Made by a program: the position numbers and the translations under genes. From an uncultured Clostridia bacterium (lineage in GTDB: Bacteria; Bacillota; Clostridia; TANB77; CAG-508): a stretch of 16,910 nt of DNA. This document shows, piece after piece, positions 1 through 6,957 of this stretch (positions are counted from its first letter, which is position 1; every line of letters starts with the position of its first letter). The DNA is taken from assembly GCA_949045875.1 (NCBI GenBank), contig CARPYP010000034.1, positions 1 through 16,910 of the forward strand. The letters run 5' to 3'. The notes under the pieces are model-generated. The model worked only from the letters and a program-made list of their open reading frames with translations. It did not search any database and had not been told where the DNA came from.

Positions 1-677
1 ATATAAACATGGGATGTCCAGCACCAAAAGTAGTAAAAAATGGAGATGGAAGTAAATTATTATTAAACTTGAAATTAGCAGGGGATATAGTATCAGCAGT
101 AGTAGAGGAATCAAAGCATCCTGTCACTGTAAAATTCAGAAAAGGTTGGGATGAAAAAACAATAGTAGCAGAAGAAGCAGCAAAAATATTTGAAGAAGCG
201 GGAGCATCAGCAATTACTATTCATGGTAGGGCAAGAACTCAATATTACTCAGGTAATGCTGATTTAGAGATAATAAGGAAAGTCAAAGAAGCAGTAAAAA
301 TTCCTGTAATAGGAAATGGAGATATAATAGACGGAGAAAGTGCACTAAGAATGTTTGAAGATACAGGAGTAGACGGAATTATGATAGGAAGAGCAAGCAT
401 AGGAAATCCATACATATTTAAAGAAATCAGGGAATATTTACAGGGAAAGAAATCACAAGAGATTACAAAGGAAGAAAAACTAGCTACAATGTTAAAACAT
501 ATTAATTTAGCAGTAGAAACTAAAGGCGAAGACATTGGAATAAAAGAAATGAGAAAACATTTATCTGCATACATTAAGGGGTTACCCAAAAGTGCAGAAG
601 CAAGAGAGAAAATAAATAAAATTGAAAACAGAGACGAAGTAGAAAAATATATAAAAGAATATTTTGAGAAATTATAA
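1..677 (+). CDS. dusB: tRNA-dihydrouridine synthase, DusB type (5' end outside the window)
   Basis: This is an FMN-dependent enzyme that reduces uridine to dihydrouridine in the D-loop of tRNA in the cytoplasm. The frame is open from the first bases: codons for I-N precede the first ATG at 9, giving I-N-M-G-C-P, the Dus signature whose Cys is the catalytic acid. The true start therefore lies upstream and the ATG at 9 is internal. Further Dus hallmarks are the HGRARTQYYSG stretch, GNGDI, and the FMN-phosphate loop IGRASIGNP, followed by the C-terminal helical tRNA-binding part. The wording of the signature, MGCPAPKVVKNGDGS, is that of the DusB subfamily of Firmicutes. The gene ends 10 bases before a strong intrinsic terminator, so it is the last gene of its transcript. 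The family is certain and the subfamily likely. Confidence 0.93.
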   Translation, partial: INMGCPAPKVVKNGDGSKLLLNLKLAGDIVSAVVEESKHPVTVKFRKGWDEKTIVAEEAAKIFEEAGASAITIHGRARTQYYSGNADLEIIRKVKEAVKIPVIGNGDIIDGESALRMFEDTGVDGIMIGRASIGNPYIFKEIREYLQGKKSQEITKEEKLATMLKHINLAVETKGEDIGIKEMRKHLSAYIKGLPKSAEAREKINKIENRDEVEKYIKEYFEKL

Positions 678-686
678 TACATTGTA

Positions 687-720
687 TAGAAAAAGGTTCA
701 AGAGCAGGAACCTTTTTCTA
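687..720 (+). terminator. Intrinsic terminator after dusB
   Basis: A perfect 13-bp stem (687-699 with 708-720) and an 8-base loop, with a run of five T in the 3' arm, lie 10 bases after the dusB stop codon. Confidence 0.85.
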
Positions 721-735
721 ATTTATGCACAAAAA

Positions 736-765
736 TTGCCGAATGAACATATTAAATCGTATAGA
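736..765 (+). promoter_or_regulatory. Possible promoter of the GerS-like gene
   Basis: TTGCCG (736-741), an 18-base spacer and TATAGA (760-765) form a moderate sigma-A-type match just after the dusB terminator. A sporulation sigma factor would be expected if the gene is a real gerS, and I cannot recognise such a site with confidence. Confidence 0.3.
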
Positions 766-823
766 TTTAATATCTAAAAATCGTGTAAAAGTAAATACCA
801 GAATATTATGTAACACGATTTTT
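749..823 (+). promoter_or_regulatory. Leader with two tandem hairpins upstream of the GerS-like gene
   Basis: The first hairpin pairs 749-758 with 764-773 around a 5-base loop. The second has an 11-bp perfect stem, 776-786 with 813-823, whose 3' arm ends in five T, like a terminator. It ends 8 bases before the AGGAGG ribosome site (832-837). The position suggests transcription attenuation or control of translation, but no known riboswitch class is recognisable. Confidence 0.4.
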
Positions 824-845
824 GAAAAATCAGGAGGTAATATCA

Positions 846-1454
846 ATGAAAAACAAAAAAATTATATTTATTTCAATAATTTTTATTATTTTTATAATAA
901 TAATTTCTTTTTTTAATTATAAAAAACAAAATTCAGGAAACAATATAAGTAAATCAATTACAGATTATAAACAAAATATTTTAAATATTAGTTCATATGA
1001 AGCAACAATATCAGTAGAAATATATAGTAACAAAAACACAAATAAATATATAATAAAACAATGGTATAGTAGTCCAAACATTTTTAAGCAGGAAGTTCAA
1101 GCACCAGAGAATATAAAAGGACTTATTACAATATATGATGGTTCAAAACTAGAGATACAGAATACAAACTTAAATCTATCAAAAATATATAATGATTATA
1201 ATTGTTTATCAAACAATATATTAAGTCTAAAAAGTTTTATAGAAGAATTAAAGGTAAATACTTCAGAATGTTTAGAATCAGAAAATGAGATAATATTAGA
1301 GGTAAAACCTAAAAATAAATATGCATGGTATAAAAGACTTAGTATAAATAAAACAACAGGAAAGCCAACTAAAATGGAAATATTGGATGAGAACAAAAAT
1401 AGGTTGGTTTACATATTATATAATGAAATAACAATTAATAATACAATTAAATAA
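846..1454 (+). CDS. GerS/LolA-like membrane-anchored protein
   Basis: A 202-residue protein starts with a short basic stretch and a very hydrophobic segment (about residues 5-23), then a polar extracytoplasmic domain. The start at 846 is chosen because AGGAGG lies 8 bases upstream; an in-frame ATG at 822 precedes that site. The domain has the pattern of LolA-like lipoprotein-sorting folds: WYSSPNIFKQEV, then a YDGSKLEIQN strand and a C-terminal KMEILDENKNRLVYILYNEI strand pair. In Clostridia, GerS-related proteins of this type act in spore cortex germination and, as I recall, sit near alr and mazF-type genes. Here a mazF gene follows 179 bases downstream, which supports that reading. Unlike classical GerS there is no lipobox cysteine at the N terminus, so it is probably a transmembrane anchor. 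Function is inferred from fold pattern and context only. Confidence 0.55.
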   Translation: MKNKKIIFISIIFIIFIIIISFFNYKKQNSGNNISKSITDYKQNILNISSYEATISVEIYSNKNTNKYIIKQWYSSPNIFKQEVQAPENIKGLITIYDGSKLEIQNTNLNLSKIYNDYNCLSNNILSLKSFIEELKVNTSECLESENEIILEVKPKNKYAWYKRLSINKTTGKPTKMEILDENKNRLVYILYNEITINNTIK

Positions 1455-1529
1455 TAATAATGTAAGAAAAAATTATACTTTACTATCAAATAAAACAACT
1501 AATATTAAAATATCAGAACAAACCGTAAT

Positions 1530-1548
1530 AAATTTACAGAGTAAATTT
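1530..1548. promoter_or_regulatory. Palindrome upstream of mazF
   Basis: Two 8-base arms (1530-1537 and 1541-1548) are perfect reverse complements around a 3-base centre. A second, longer stem (1559-1568 with 1582-1591, one G-U pair) follows. They lie 40-100 bases before the mazF start and could be an operator or mRNA structure. No -35/-10 pair is clear here. Confidence 0.25.
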
Positions 1549-1633
1549 CATGCGGACTAATATTGTAGAAACTAAAAAACTCTATAATATTAAAAAATAC
1601 TAAACTAAAATGTAATATCAGGAGTGAGAAATA

Positions 1634-1982
1634 ATGATAGTTAAAAGAGGAGATATGTTTTACGCAGATTTAAGTCCAGTTATAGGTTCAGAACAAGGCG
1701 GAGTTAGACCAGTACTAATAATTCAAAACGATACAGGAAATAAATATAGTCCAACAGTAATAGCCGCAGCAATTACATCACAAATAGGAAAAAACAAATT
1801 ACCAACACATATAGAAATAAGTTCTCGGGAACAGTGGGTTAAAAGCAGATTCGGTAATATTAACAGAGCAAATTAGAACAATAGATAAAAGTAGATTAAA
1901 AGAAAAAATAGGTCATATAGATGATAGTAATGTAATAAATAGAATAAATAATGCCTTAGGAGTGAGCTTTGGATTAGAATAG
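1634..1982 (+). CDS. mazF: MazF/NdoA (PemK family) endoribonuclease toxin, interrupted by +1 frameshift at a CGG codon
   Basis: NdoA/MazF toxins cleave mRNA at short single-stranded sites and are normally held in check by an antitoxin. The N-terminal half is near-identical in pattern to Bacillus NdoA: MIVKRGDMFYADLSPVIGSE, GGVRPVLIIQND, SPTVIAAAITSQI and LPTHIEI. An AGGAG ribosome site precedes the ATG. The original frame stops at 1874-1876 after 80 residues. Skipping C1826, the first base of codon 65 (CGG), gives SGNSGLKADSVILTEQIRTI and a stop at 1980-1982. The restored protein is 115 residues, against 116 for Bacillus NdoA, and the spacing between the EI and DSV blocks also matches. Nothing else in the gene is degraded. 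No antitoxin gene is recognisable directly upstream. It may be a recent pseudogene, a sequence error, or a gene read by +1 recoding. Confidence 0.88.
1826..1828 (+). other. In-frame CGG at the mazF +1 frameshift site
   Basis: Context TCT-CGG-GAA in the original frame, TCT-(C)-GGG-AAC after skipping the C. It is one of only two in-frame CGG codons that I find in genes of this window; both sit at frame breaks. Confidence 0.7.
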
Positions 1983-1988
1983 AATTTT

Positions 1989-2030
1989 AAAATTTATGGA
2001 TGGAAGAATTAGTTTCCATCCATAAATTTT
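1989..2030 (+). terminator. Intrinsic terminator after mazF, possibly bidirectional
   Basis: A perfect 17-bp stem (1989-2005 with 2014-2030) and an 8-base loop, with a T-rich 3' arm, lie 6 bases after the restored mazF stop. A-rich and T-rich flanks on both sides would also allow it to end the convergent HD-GYP transcript. Confidence 0.88.
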
Positions 2031-2069
2031 TATAGTATAGTTCTATTTTGAGAGTAGGAGAGAGTTTTT

Positions 2070-3008
2070 TTAGCACTTCAATTTTTTGATAATTTTTATT
2101 TCTTTATATAAATTATCAATCAATTCAAGTTTAGTATTTATAGCATTTTTATAATCCTCTAAAACATCTTTATAATTATCAAAATTCTCATTATGAGCAA
2201 ATAACATCTTCATGCCATTTTCATAAAACTCTTTAGACTTTTGAGATTTTTTTTTATTTCTTTGAATATCAAACTCAGAAATTTGATTAAGTCTACTTAA
2301 TTCATTTTTTAAATGACTAACATATTCTTTCGTAGAAGAAATTTCATATAAAGTATCATCTATTACAACTTTAAATAAACAACGTAAAACTTTTCTATTA
2401 ACTTTTCCACGATTAGAATTAGACAATGCATCTAAAGCAACAATTTTAGAAGGCGGGGTAGCTTCTTTTATCAAATCCCTCAAAGTAGAAGAAATATTAA
2501 CATGTGTAGTATAATGTCTTTTAGTAACCAAAGCATCATAAACATCTGCTATATGTATAATTTGAGAAGCATAAGGAATTTCTTTACCAGAAACTCCATT
2601 TGGATATCCAGAGCCATCCAGACATTCATGATGATATAAAGCACCTTCTGCAAATATTTTGAGTTTTGGATCTTTCATACATAAATTATAACCAAAAACA
2701 GTATGATTTTTAATAACTGTATACTCCTCATCAGTCAATTTTCCATCTTTAAACAAAATATTATGAGGAATAAAAATTTTTCCTATATCATGTAAATATG
2801 CACACATAGTAGCATATAAAATAAAATCTTTTTTGCAACCAAGATATTCACAAATACGGCAAGTCAAATTTGCAACATTCTCAGAATGTCTTTTAGTAAG
2901 ATGATCCAAGTTATCAAGCAAAGCCAATTGATAACGCATAGTTTGATTAAGACTATAATTAGAAAGATTCATCGGACTATAAAAATCAAATTTAAAATTC
3001 GTTACCAT
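2070..3008 (-). CDS. HD-GYP domain protein (probable cyclic-di-GMP phosphodiesterase)
   Basis: HD-GYP proteins hydrolyse cyclic di-GMP or related dinucleotides. With the start at 3008 the protein has 312 residues. All metal ligands of the family are visible: H41, the HD pair H73-D74 (YLHDIGK), H102, H126-H127 (HHECLDGSGYP, with the GYP signature at 134-136) and D155 (IADVYDALVTKRHY). The C-terminal 80 or so residues are charged, heptad-like and probably coiled coil. There is no receiver, PAS or membrane segment, so this is a stand-alone cytoplasmic enzyme. Two upstream in-frame ATGs exist (3056, 3020). The one at 3056 lies upstream of the expected transcription start, and the one at 3020 directly abuts the AAAGGA site, which favours 3008. 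It is divergent from plsX. Activity and nucleotide specificity cannot be read from sequence. Confidence 0.88.
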   Translation of the reverse strand: MVTNFKFDFYSPMNLSNYSLNQTMRYQLALLDNLDHLTKRHSENVANLTCRICEYLGCKKDFILYATMCAYLHDIGKIFIPHNILFKDGKLTDEEYTVIKNHTVFGYNLCMKDPKLKIFAEGALYHHECLDGSGYPNGVSGKEIPYASQIIHIADVYDALVTKRHYTTHVNISSTLRDLIKEATPPSKIVALDALSNSNRGKVNRKVLRCLFKVVIDDTLYEISSTKEYVSHLKNELSRLNQISEFDIQRNKKKSQKSKEFYENGMKMLFAHNENFDNYKDVLEDYKNAINTKLELIDNLYKEIKIIKKLKC

Positions 3009-3046
3009 CTTTAGTATCATTCCTTTCAGGACATAAATATAAAAGG

Positions 3047-3075
3047 ATAATACCATTAAAACATAAAAAAATCAA
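3047..3075 (-). promoter_or_regulatory. Promoter of the HD-GYP gene
   Basis: On the minus strand TTGATT (3075-3070), a 17-base spacer and TATTAT (3052-3047). The predicted start of transcription near 3040 lies inside the longest open frame and supports the shorter protein. Confidence 0.6.
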
Positions 3076-3098
3076 GCATACAAATTATAAAAAGGGTA

Positions 3099-3127
3099 TT
3101 GATTTTTTAAAACATTAATAATACAAT
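3099..3127 (+). promoter_or_regulatory. Promoter of plsX
   Basis: TTGATT (3099-3104), a 17-base spacer and TACAAT (3122-3127). Transcription would begin near 3134, so the ATG at 3134 cannot be the start codon. No FapR-type palindrome is seen. Confidence 0.6.
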
Positions 3128-3169
3128 AATAACATGCATAAACTGAGAATGAGAGAAGAGGGATATATA

Positions 3170-4195
3170 ATGGTTATAATATTAGATGCTATGGGTGGAG
3201 ACAATGCCCCAGATGCGACAATAAAAGGAGCCGTTAAAGCCATAAAAGAGATAGGAGAAAATACAGAAATACTACTAACAGGAAATGAAGAAATAATTAA
3301 TTCAAGAGTAAAAGAACTATTTGGAAAAAGCACAATAGGAGAAATATCACCCAAAATAAAAATACATAATACTACTGAAACAGTAGAAATGGAAGATAAA
3401 CCAACAGAAGCAATAAAACATAAAAAAAACTCATCAATGGTAGTTGGATTTAACTTACTAAAAGAAGGAAAAGGAGATGTATTTATTTCAGCAGGAAACT
3501 CAGGAGCATTACTTACAGGGGCGACACTTTTAGTAGGAAGAATAAAGGGGATAGACAGACCAGCATTAGCAGGAATTTTGCCATCATATCATAGTAGGCT
3601 ATTATTAATAGACTCTGGAGCGAATACAAACTGTAAACCAATAAATCTATTGCAATTTGCACAAATGTCTACAATATATCTAAAAAATACATTTGGTACA
3701 GAAAAACCAGCAATAGGATTATTAAATATAGGAACAGAAGAAACAAAAGGAAATGAACTGACTAGGGAGTCATATAACTTATTAAAGGAAAAATCAGAAG
3801 AACTTGGAATTAATTTTGTAGGAAATGTTGAAGGAAGAGATGCATTCTCTGGAAAAATAGATGCAATAGTTACAGATGGATTTACAGGAAACATATTTTT
3901 AAAAGCAATTGAAGGAATAGGAAAACTAGTAAAGAAATCATTAACAGAAAGCTTAAAACACAATATATTATCTGTAATTGGAGCAATACCATGTATGCCA
4001 GCAATAAATAGATTTAAGAAAACAATGGATTATAAAGAATATGGAGGAGCGTTATTTTTAGGAGTAAAAAAACCAGTAGTAAAAGCGCATGGAAGTAGTG
4101 ATGAATACTTATTTTATTTCACAATAAAACAAGCAGAGCAATTTGTAAATAACAAAGCAGTAGAAAGAATGATCGAAGAATTTGAAAAAATATAA
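3170..4195 (+). CDS. plsX: Phosphate acyltransferase PlsX
   Basis: PlsX converts acyl-ACP and phosphate to acyl-phosphate, which PlsY uses to start phospholipid synthesis; it works peripherally at the membrane. The 341-residue protein opens with the family signature LDAMGGDNAP and contains the other conserved blocks: SAGNSGALLTGA, GLLNIGTEETKGNEL, FVGNVEGRD and VTDGFTGNIFLK, ending with a KPVVKAHGSSD block. Length fits the family (about 330). The start at 3170 is preferred over the ATG at 3134: a GAAGAGGG ribosome site lies just upstream and the promoter places 3134 at the transcript start. acpP follows after 77 bases, a classic pairing because PlsX uses acyl-ACP as substrate. Confidence 0.96.
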   Translation: MVIILDAMGGDNAPDATIKGAVKAIKEIGENTEILLTGNEEIINSRVKELFGKSTIGEISPKIKIHNTTETVEMEDKPTEAIKHKKNSSMVVGFNLLKEGKGDVFISAGNSGALLTGATLLVGRIKGIDRPALAGILPSYHSRLLLIDSGANTNCKPINLLQFAQMSTIYLKNTFGTEKPAIGLLNIGTEETKGNELTRESYNLLKEKSEELGINFVGNVEGRDAFSGKIDAIVTDGFTGNIFLKAIEGIGKLVKKSLTESLKHNILSVIGAIPCMPAINRFKKTMDYKEYGGALFLGVKKPVVKAHGSSDEYLFYFTIKQAEQFVNNKAVERMIEEFEKI

Positions 4196-4204
4196 AAAAA
4201 ACCA

Positions 4205-4233
4205 TTGACAAAAATAAAAATCTATATTATCTT
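4205..4233 (+). promoter_or_regulatory. Promoter of acpP
   Basis: TTGACA (4205-4210), a 17-base spacer and TATCTT (4228-4233) lie between plsX and acpP. acpP can thus be transcribed on its own as well as from plsX, in line with the high demand for ACP. Confidence 0.65.
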
Positions 4234-4272
4234 GATATTGAATATTAAAATAACTAAAGGAGGAACATATAA

Positions 4273-4512
4273 ATGGAAAACGATGAAATTTTTGAAAAGG
4301 TAAAAAAAATAATAATGGAGCAATTAAGTGTTGCAGAAGATGCTGTTACAAAAGAAGCATCATTTATAGATGACTTAGGAGCAGATTCATTAGATGTAGT
4401 TGAACTAATAATGGCATTAGAAGAAGAATTCGACATGGAAATTCCAGACTCAGATGCTGAAAAAATATCAACAGTAAATGACGTCATAGAATATATAAAA
4501 GATAAACAATAA
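4273..4512 (+). CDS. acpP: Acyl carrier protein
   Basis: The carrier of growing acyl chains in type II fatty acid synthesis, cytoplasmic. It is 79 residues long, strongly acidic, and carries the phosphopantetheine attachment motif GADSLDVVEL with Ser39 as the modified residue. The canonical flanks are present: FIDDLGAD before, and MALEEEFDMEIPD after. AAAGGAGG lies 7 bases before the ATG. It sits between plsX, which supplies the functional context, and a perfect terminator. The rnc gene that often follows acpP in Firmicutes is absent here. Confidence 0.97.
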   Translation: MENDEIFEKVKKIIMEQLSVAEDAVTKEASFIDDLGADSLDVVELIMALEEEFDMEIPDSDAEKISTVNDVIEYIKDKQ

Positions 4513-4540
4513 AAAAATGCCATTTAAATGGCATTTTTTT
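4511..4540 (+). terminator. Intrinsic terminator after acpP
   Basis: A perfect 30-base palindrome begins inside the stop codon. It gives about 13 paired bases around a TTAA turn and ends in seven T. Confidence 0.88.
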
Positions 4541-4632
4541 ATATAATAGCTATTGCCTTTAAGATTTCCTCATTTACATTTGGAAACTTAAAACGGCAGA
4601 AGAAAAGGTACAAAATAAAATATGATAAAACA

Positions 4633-4662
4633 TTGACAAACCCATAAATTTATATATATAAT
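4633..4662 (+). promoter_or_regulatory. Promoter of hpf
   Basis: Consensus TTGACA (4633-4638), an 18-base spacer and consensus TATAAT (4657-4662), about 50 bases before the hpf start codon. It is one of the strongest promoter matches in the window. Confidence 0.75.
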
Positions 4663-4710
4663 AAGGAAAAATAAAGAAAAAACTAAAAAATAGGAAAAGG
4701 AGAGATAAAT

Positions 4711-5247
4711 ATGAACATTAAAGTAACAGGAAAAGAAGTAAAAGTTACTGATGCAATAAAAGACTATGCAGAAAAAAAACTAGACAGAATTGAAAAATAT
4801 TTTGAAGGAGAAGAAATAAATGCAATAGTTACAGTAAAAGCAGAAAAGAACATACAAGTAGCAGAACTACAAGTAAATACAAAATCTGACATGTTTAGAG
4901 CTGTAACAGAACATGCGGATCTTTATGCTGCAATAGACAAAGATATAGATATACTAGAAGGACAAATCAGAAAATATAAAACAAAAAAAGACAAAATGAA
5001 TAGAGACAACTCTTTAAAAATTAAAGAATCTTTATTTGTAGAAGAAGCAAAACCTATTGAAGACGAAATACTAAAAACATTATATTATGAAATAAAACCA
5101 ATGGCACCAGAAGATGCAAAACTAAAATTACAAGAAAGACCAGGAAATAATTTCTACACATTTATAAATATAGACACCGGAAAAGTAAATGTAATTTTTA
5201 AACTAAAAGATAATAAGAATTATGGTATAGTTGAGCCACAAAGCTAA
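4711..5247 (+). CDS. hpf: Long-form ribosome hibernation promoting factor
   Basis: Long HPF binds the 30S decoding site and pairs two ribosomes into inactive 100S dimers in starvation or stationary phase. The 178-residue protein has the N-terminal RaiA/HPF domain (residues 1 to about 100: MNIKVTGKEVKVTDAIKDYA, KKLDRIEKYF and a basic KYKTKKDKMNR helix end) and, after a linker, the C-terminal dimerisation domain (about 122-178) with KPMAPEDAKLKLQERPGNNF, FINIDTGKVNVIFK and NYGIVEPQ. A GGAGAG ribosome site precedes the ATG. The gene stands alone behind a consensus promoter; the common neighbour secA is not seen. Confidence 0.95.
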   Translation: MNIKVTGKEVKVTDAIKDYAEKKLDRIEKYFEGEEINAIVTVKAEKNIQVAELQVNTKSDMFRAVTEHADLYAAIDKDIDILEGQIRKYKTKKDKMNRDNSLKIKESLFVEEAKPIEDEILKTLYYEIKPMAPEDAKLKLQERPGNNFYTFINIDTGKVNVIFKLKDNKNYGIVEPQS

Positions 5248-5249
5248 AA

Positions 5250-5277
5250 AATTCAAAATAAAATTCTTTTTTGAATT
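5250..5277 (+). terminator. Weak AT-rich hairpin after hpf
   Basis: A 9-bp stem (5250-5258 with 5269-5277), almost all A-T, follows the hpf stop with T-rich sequence in the 3' part. It could help to end hpf transcripts before the stronger terminator downstream. Confidence 0.35.
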
Positions 5278-5323
5278 ACATTATAAAACAAAAAATAAAA
5301 ACATAATGGTTGCAGAAGTGAGA

Positions 5324-5365
5324 AAAAGAGTACAGGAAGAAAAGTTTTTCTTTCTGTACTCTTTT
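5324..5365 (+). terminator. Intrinsic terminator between hpf and the ROK kinase
   Basis: A 12-bp perfect stem (5324-5335 with 5354-5365) with partial further pairing in the loop ends in four T. It lies 77 bases after the hpf stop. Confidence 0.75.
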
Positions 5366-5368
5366 ATG

Positions 5369-5417
5369 AACGGGGATAAAAAATGTGGCATTGCCTAATT
5401 TTACTTAAAGTCCGTTC
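5369..5417 (+). promoter_or_regulatory. Structured leader upstream of the ROK kinase
   Basis: GAACGG (5369-5374) pairs with CCGTTC (5412-5417), enclosing a smaller GGC-ATT-GCC hairpin. No clear promoter can be assigned in this gap: TTGCCT at 5391 and TATAAA at 5420 are too far apart. It may be a small structured regulatory element or chance. Confidence 0.25.
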
Positions 5418-5456
5418 TGTATAAATAGTATATATAAATATGTAAAGGAAAAATAT

Positions 5457-6354
5457 ATGAAAATAGGAATAGATATTGGTGGTAGTCATATTGCTATAGG
5501 ATTAGTGGAAAGTAATGGAAAAATTTTAGCAAAAAAAGAAAAAGACATAAACACAGAAGACAAAAGTAATATAGAAAAATTTATAGAAGAAACCATAGCA
5601 GTATCCATAAATGAAATTTTAAGAAACAATAATATAAAAGCAGAAGACATAGAAATGATAGGAATAGCATGTCCAGGAACATCAAAAGATGGTATAATTG
5701 TAAAAGCAGAGAACCTTAAAATATACAATTTTCCAATTGTAGAGAAATTACAGAGGTACTTTTCTGCGCAAATAAAATTATTAAATGATGCAAAGTGCGC
5801 AGGATTATGTGAAAAGAAATATGGAGCATTAAGACAATATAAAGATGCTATTTTTATGTGTTTAGGAACAGGAATTGGGGGAGCAGTTTTCATGGATGGA
5901 AAAATGTTGAAACCAAAAAGATACCTAGGTATGGAACTAGGGCATATGACGATAGAAAAAGATGGAATAGAATGTAGCTGTGGTAGAAAGCGGATGTTTT
6001 GAAGTATATGCCTCAATGAAAAGACTAAGAGAAAAAATAGCAAGGAGACTAAACATATCAGAAGAATTAAATGGAGAAATAATATTTGAAATAGCAAAAA
6101 GGAACACAGAAAAAATAGAAGATATAGTAGAAGAATTTGCAAAAAACTTAGCAGAGGGAATAACAAACATAGTAAACATATTTGAGCCAGAAATAATATG
6201 TATAGGTGGAAGCTATGTATATCATACAGACATATTAGAAGAAAAAGTAAAAAAAGCATTAAAGGAAGCAAAAACATATAATAAAGAAACACCTCAAATA
6301 GTAACAGCGCAATTTGAGAACAATGCGGGAATAATAGGAGCAACACTATTGTAA
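5457..6354 (+). CDS. ROK-family sugar kinase (glucokinase-like), interrupted by +1 frameshift at a CGG codon
   Basis: ROK kinases phosphorylate glucose or related sugars such as N-acetylmannosamine in the cytoplasm. The first part has the ATP motif GIDIGGSH (4-11), ACPGTSKDG, catalytic Asp111 in LLNDAKCAG, and LGTGIGGAVF (136-145). The zinc site starts with His163 (GHMTI) and ECSCGRK (C173, C175). The frame then runs into CGG and stops at 6000-6002. Skipping C5991 gives GRK-GCFEVYAS, the exact ROK C-x-C-G-x-x-G-C-x-E motif (third Cys 180), and an open frame to 6354 with FEPEIICIGGS and AGIIGATLL. The restored length of 298 residues is normal. An ATG at 5980 in the second frame would give only a 124-residue fragment and is unlikely to be a real start. 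Sugar specificity is unknown. It may be a recent pseudogene, an error, or a recoded gene. Confidence 0.9.
5991..5993 (+). other. In-frame CGG at the ROK kinase +1 frameshift site
   Basis: Context AAG-CGG-ATG in the original frame, AAG-(C)-GGA-TGT after skipping the C. The position is fixed closely by the invariant ROK zinc motif, whose glycine is encoded by the GGA. Confidence 0.7.
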
Positions 6355-6499
6355 AGTATGTAAAAGAGCAAAGCGAATTTTATAATACTTTACAGTATAA
6401 TAGTGTATTTATAACACACTATTATTGTTAGGGACATAAAAAATACTCAAAATGTAGAATTAATATAAGAGTTATATAAATATATTAGAAATATTAAAG

Positions 6500-6536
6500 A
6501 AAATGTGAGTGAATTAATTAACGCTCATATTTTTTT
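6500..6536 (+). terminator. Probable terminator of the ROK kinase transcript
   Basis: A 12-bp stem with two G-U pairs (6500-6511 with 6522-6533) and an AATTAATTAA loop runs into a stretch of seven T (6530-6536). Confidence 0.65.
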
Positions 6537-6544
6537 ATATTCTT

Positions 6545-6575
6545 AGGAAAGTAATCACGGAGTGGTTAGTTTCCT
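6545..6575. other. Stable hairpin of unknown role
   Basis: Six pairs (6545-6550 with 6570-6575), one mismatch, then seven pairs (6552-6558 with 6562-6568, one G-U) and a 3-base loop. No T-run follows, so it is not a standard terminator. Confidence 0.4.
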
Positions 6576-6928
6576 TATAAGATAATTATGGCGGAATTTA
6601 GATTTCGGTTTTTTATATTCTTAATCACTTTTTTGAATAAAATTAAAAGAAGAGAAGAATTATGTATGGATAAATTTTAAGTTATAACTAAATAAGACTA
6701 CGGAAATAAGAAGTACATCCGTTATGAGTAAAAAAACATAGAAATAATCAAAAAATGTAACACAAATTTAATAATAATCTAAGATAAGAGGATGCGTAAA
6801 CAAAAACAAAATACAGTAAAAATCACTATATTGAGAAAACAAAATAATTTTGCTATAGTATTAATTAGTAAAAGTTTGTTTCTTCTATCTAAAGATTAAT
6901 AAAGGATATTTTAAAATATGTAAAAGTC

Positions 6929-6957
6929 TTGCTTAGTTACCATATTTATGCTATAAT
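6929..6957 (+). promoter_or_regulatory. Promoter of the cohesin-dockerin locus
   Basis: TTGCTT (6929-6934), a 17-base spacer and consensus TATAAT (6952-6957), preceded by TG one base upstream (extended -10). Transcription from about 6964 leaves a leader of about 107 bases, which contains a 7-bp hairpin (7000-7006 with 7015-7021). Confidence 0.72.

Larger units (their letters stand above)
6355..6928. other. Gene-free region between the ROK kinase and the surface locus
   Basis: No open frame with a plausible ribosome site or family resemblance is visible on either strand over this stretch; the gap as a whole runs to 7070. It holds a weak hairpin (6399-6406 with 6416-6423), a terminator (6500-6536), a further strong hairpin (6545-6575) and otherwise AT-rich sequence with scattered short inverted repeats. 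Confidence 0.6.

Noticed and set aside
725..916. Small open frame before the GerS-like gene
   Set aside because: It runs through both leader hairpins and overlaps the GerS-like start in another frame, has no ribosome site, and shows only Asn/Tyr/Phe-rich low-complexity sequence.
5486..6346. Minus-strand open frame of 286 codons opposite the ROK kinase
   Set aside because: It has Leu/Phe/Ile-rich composition typical of the antisense of AT-rich genes, no ribosome site and no family pattern, while the plus strand has clear ROK motifs.
5980..6354. Separate 124-residue gene for the second half of the ROK kinase
   Set aside because: Its ATG overlaps the first half, has no ribosome site, and the sequence continues the kinase exactly after one base is skipped.
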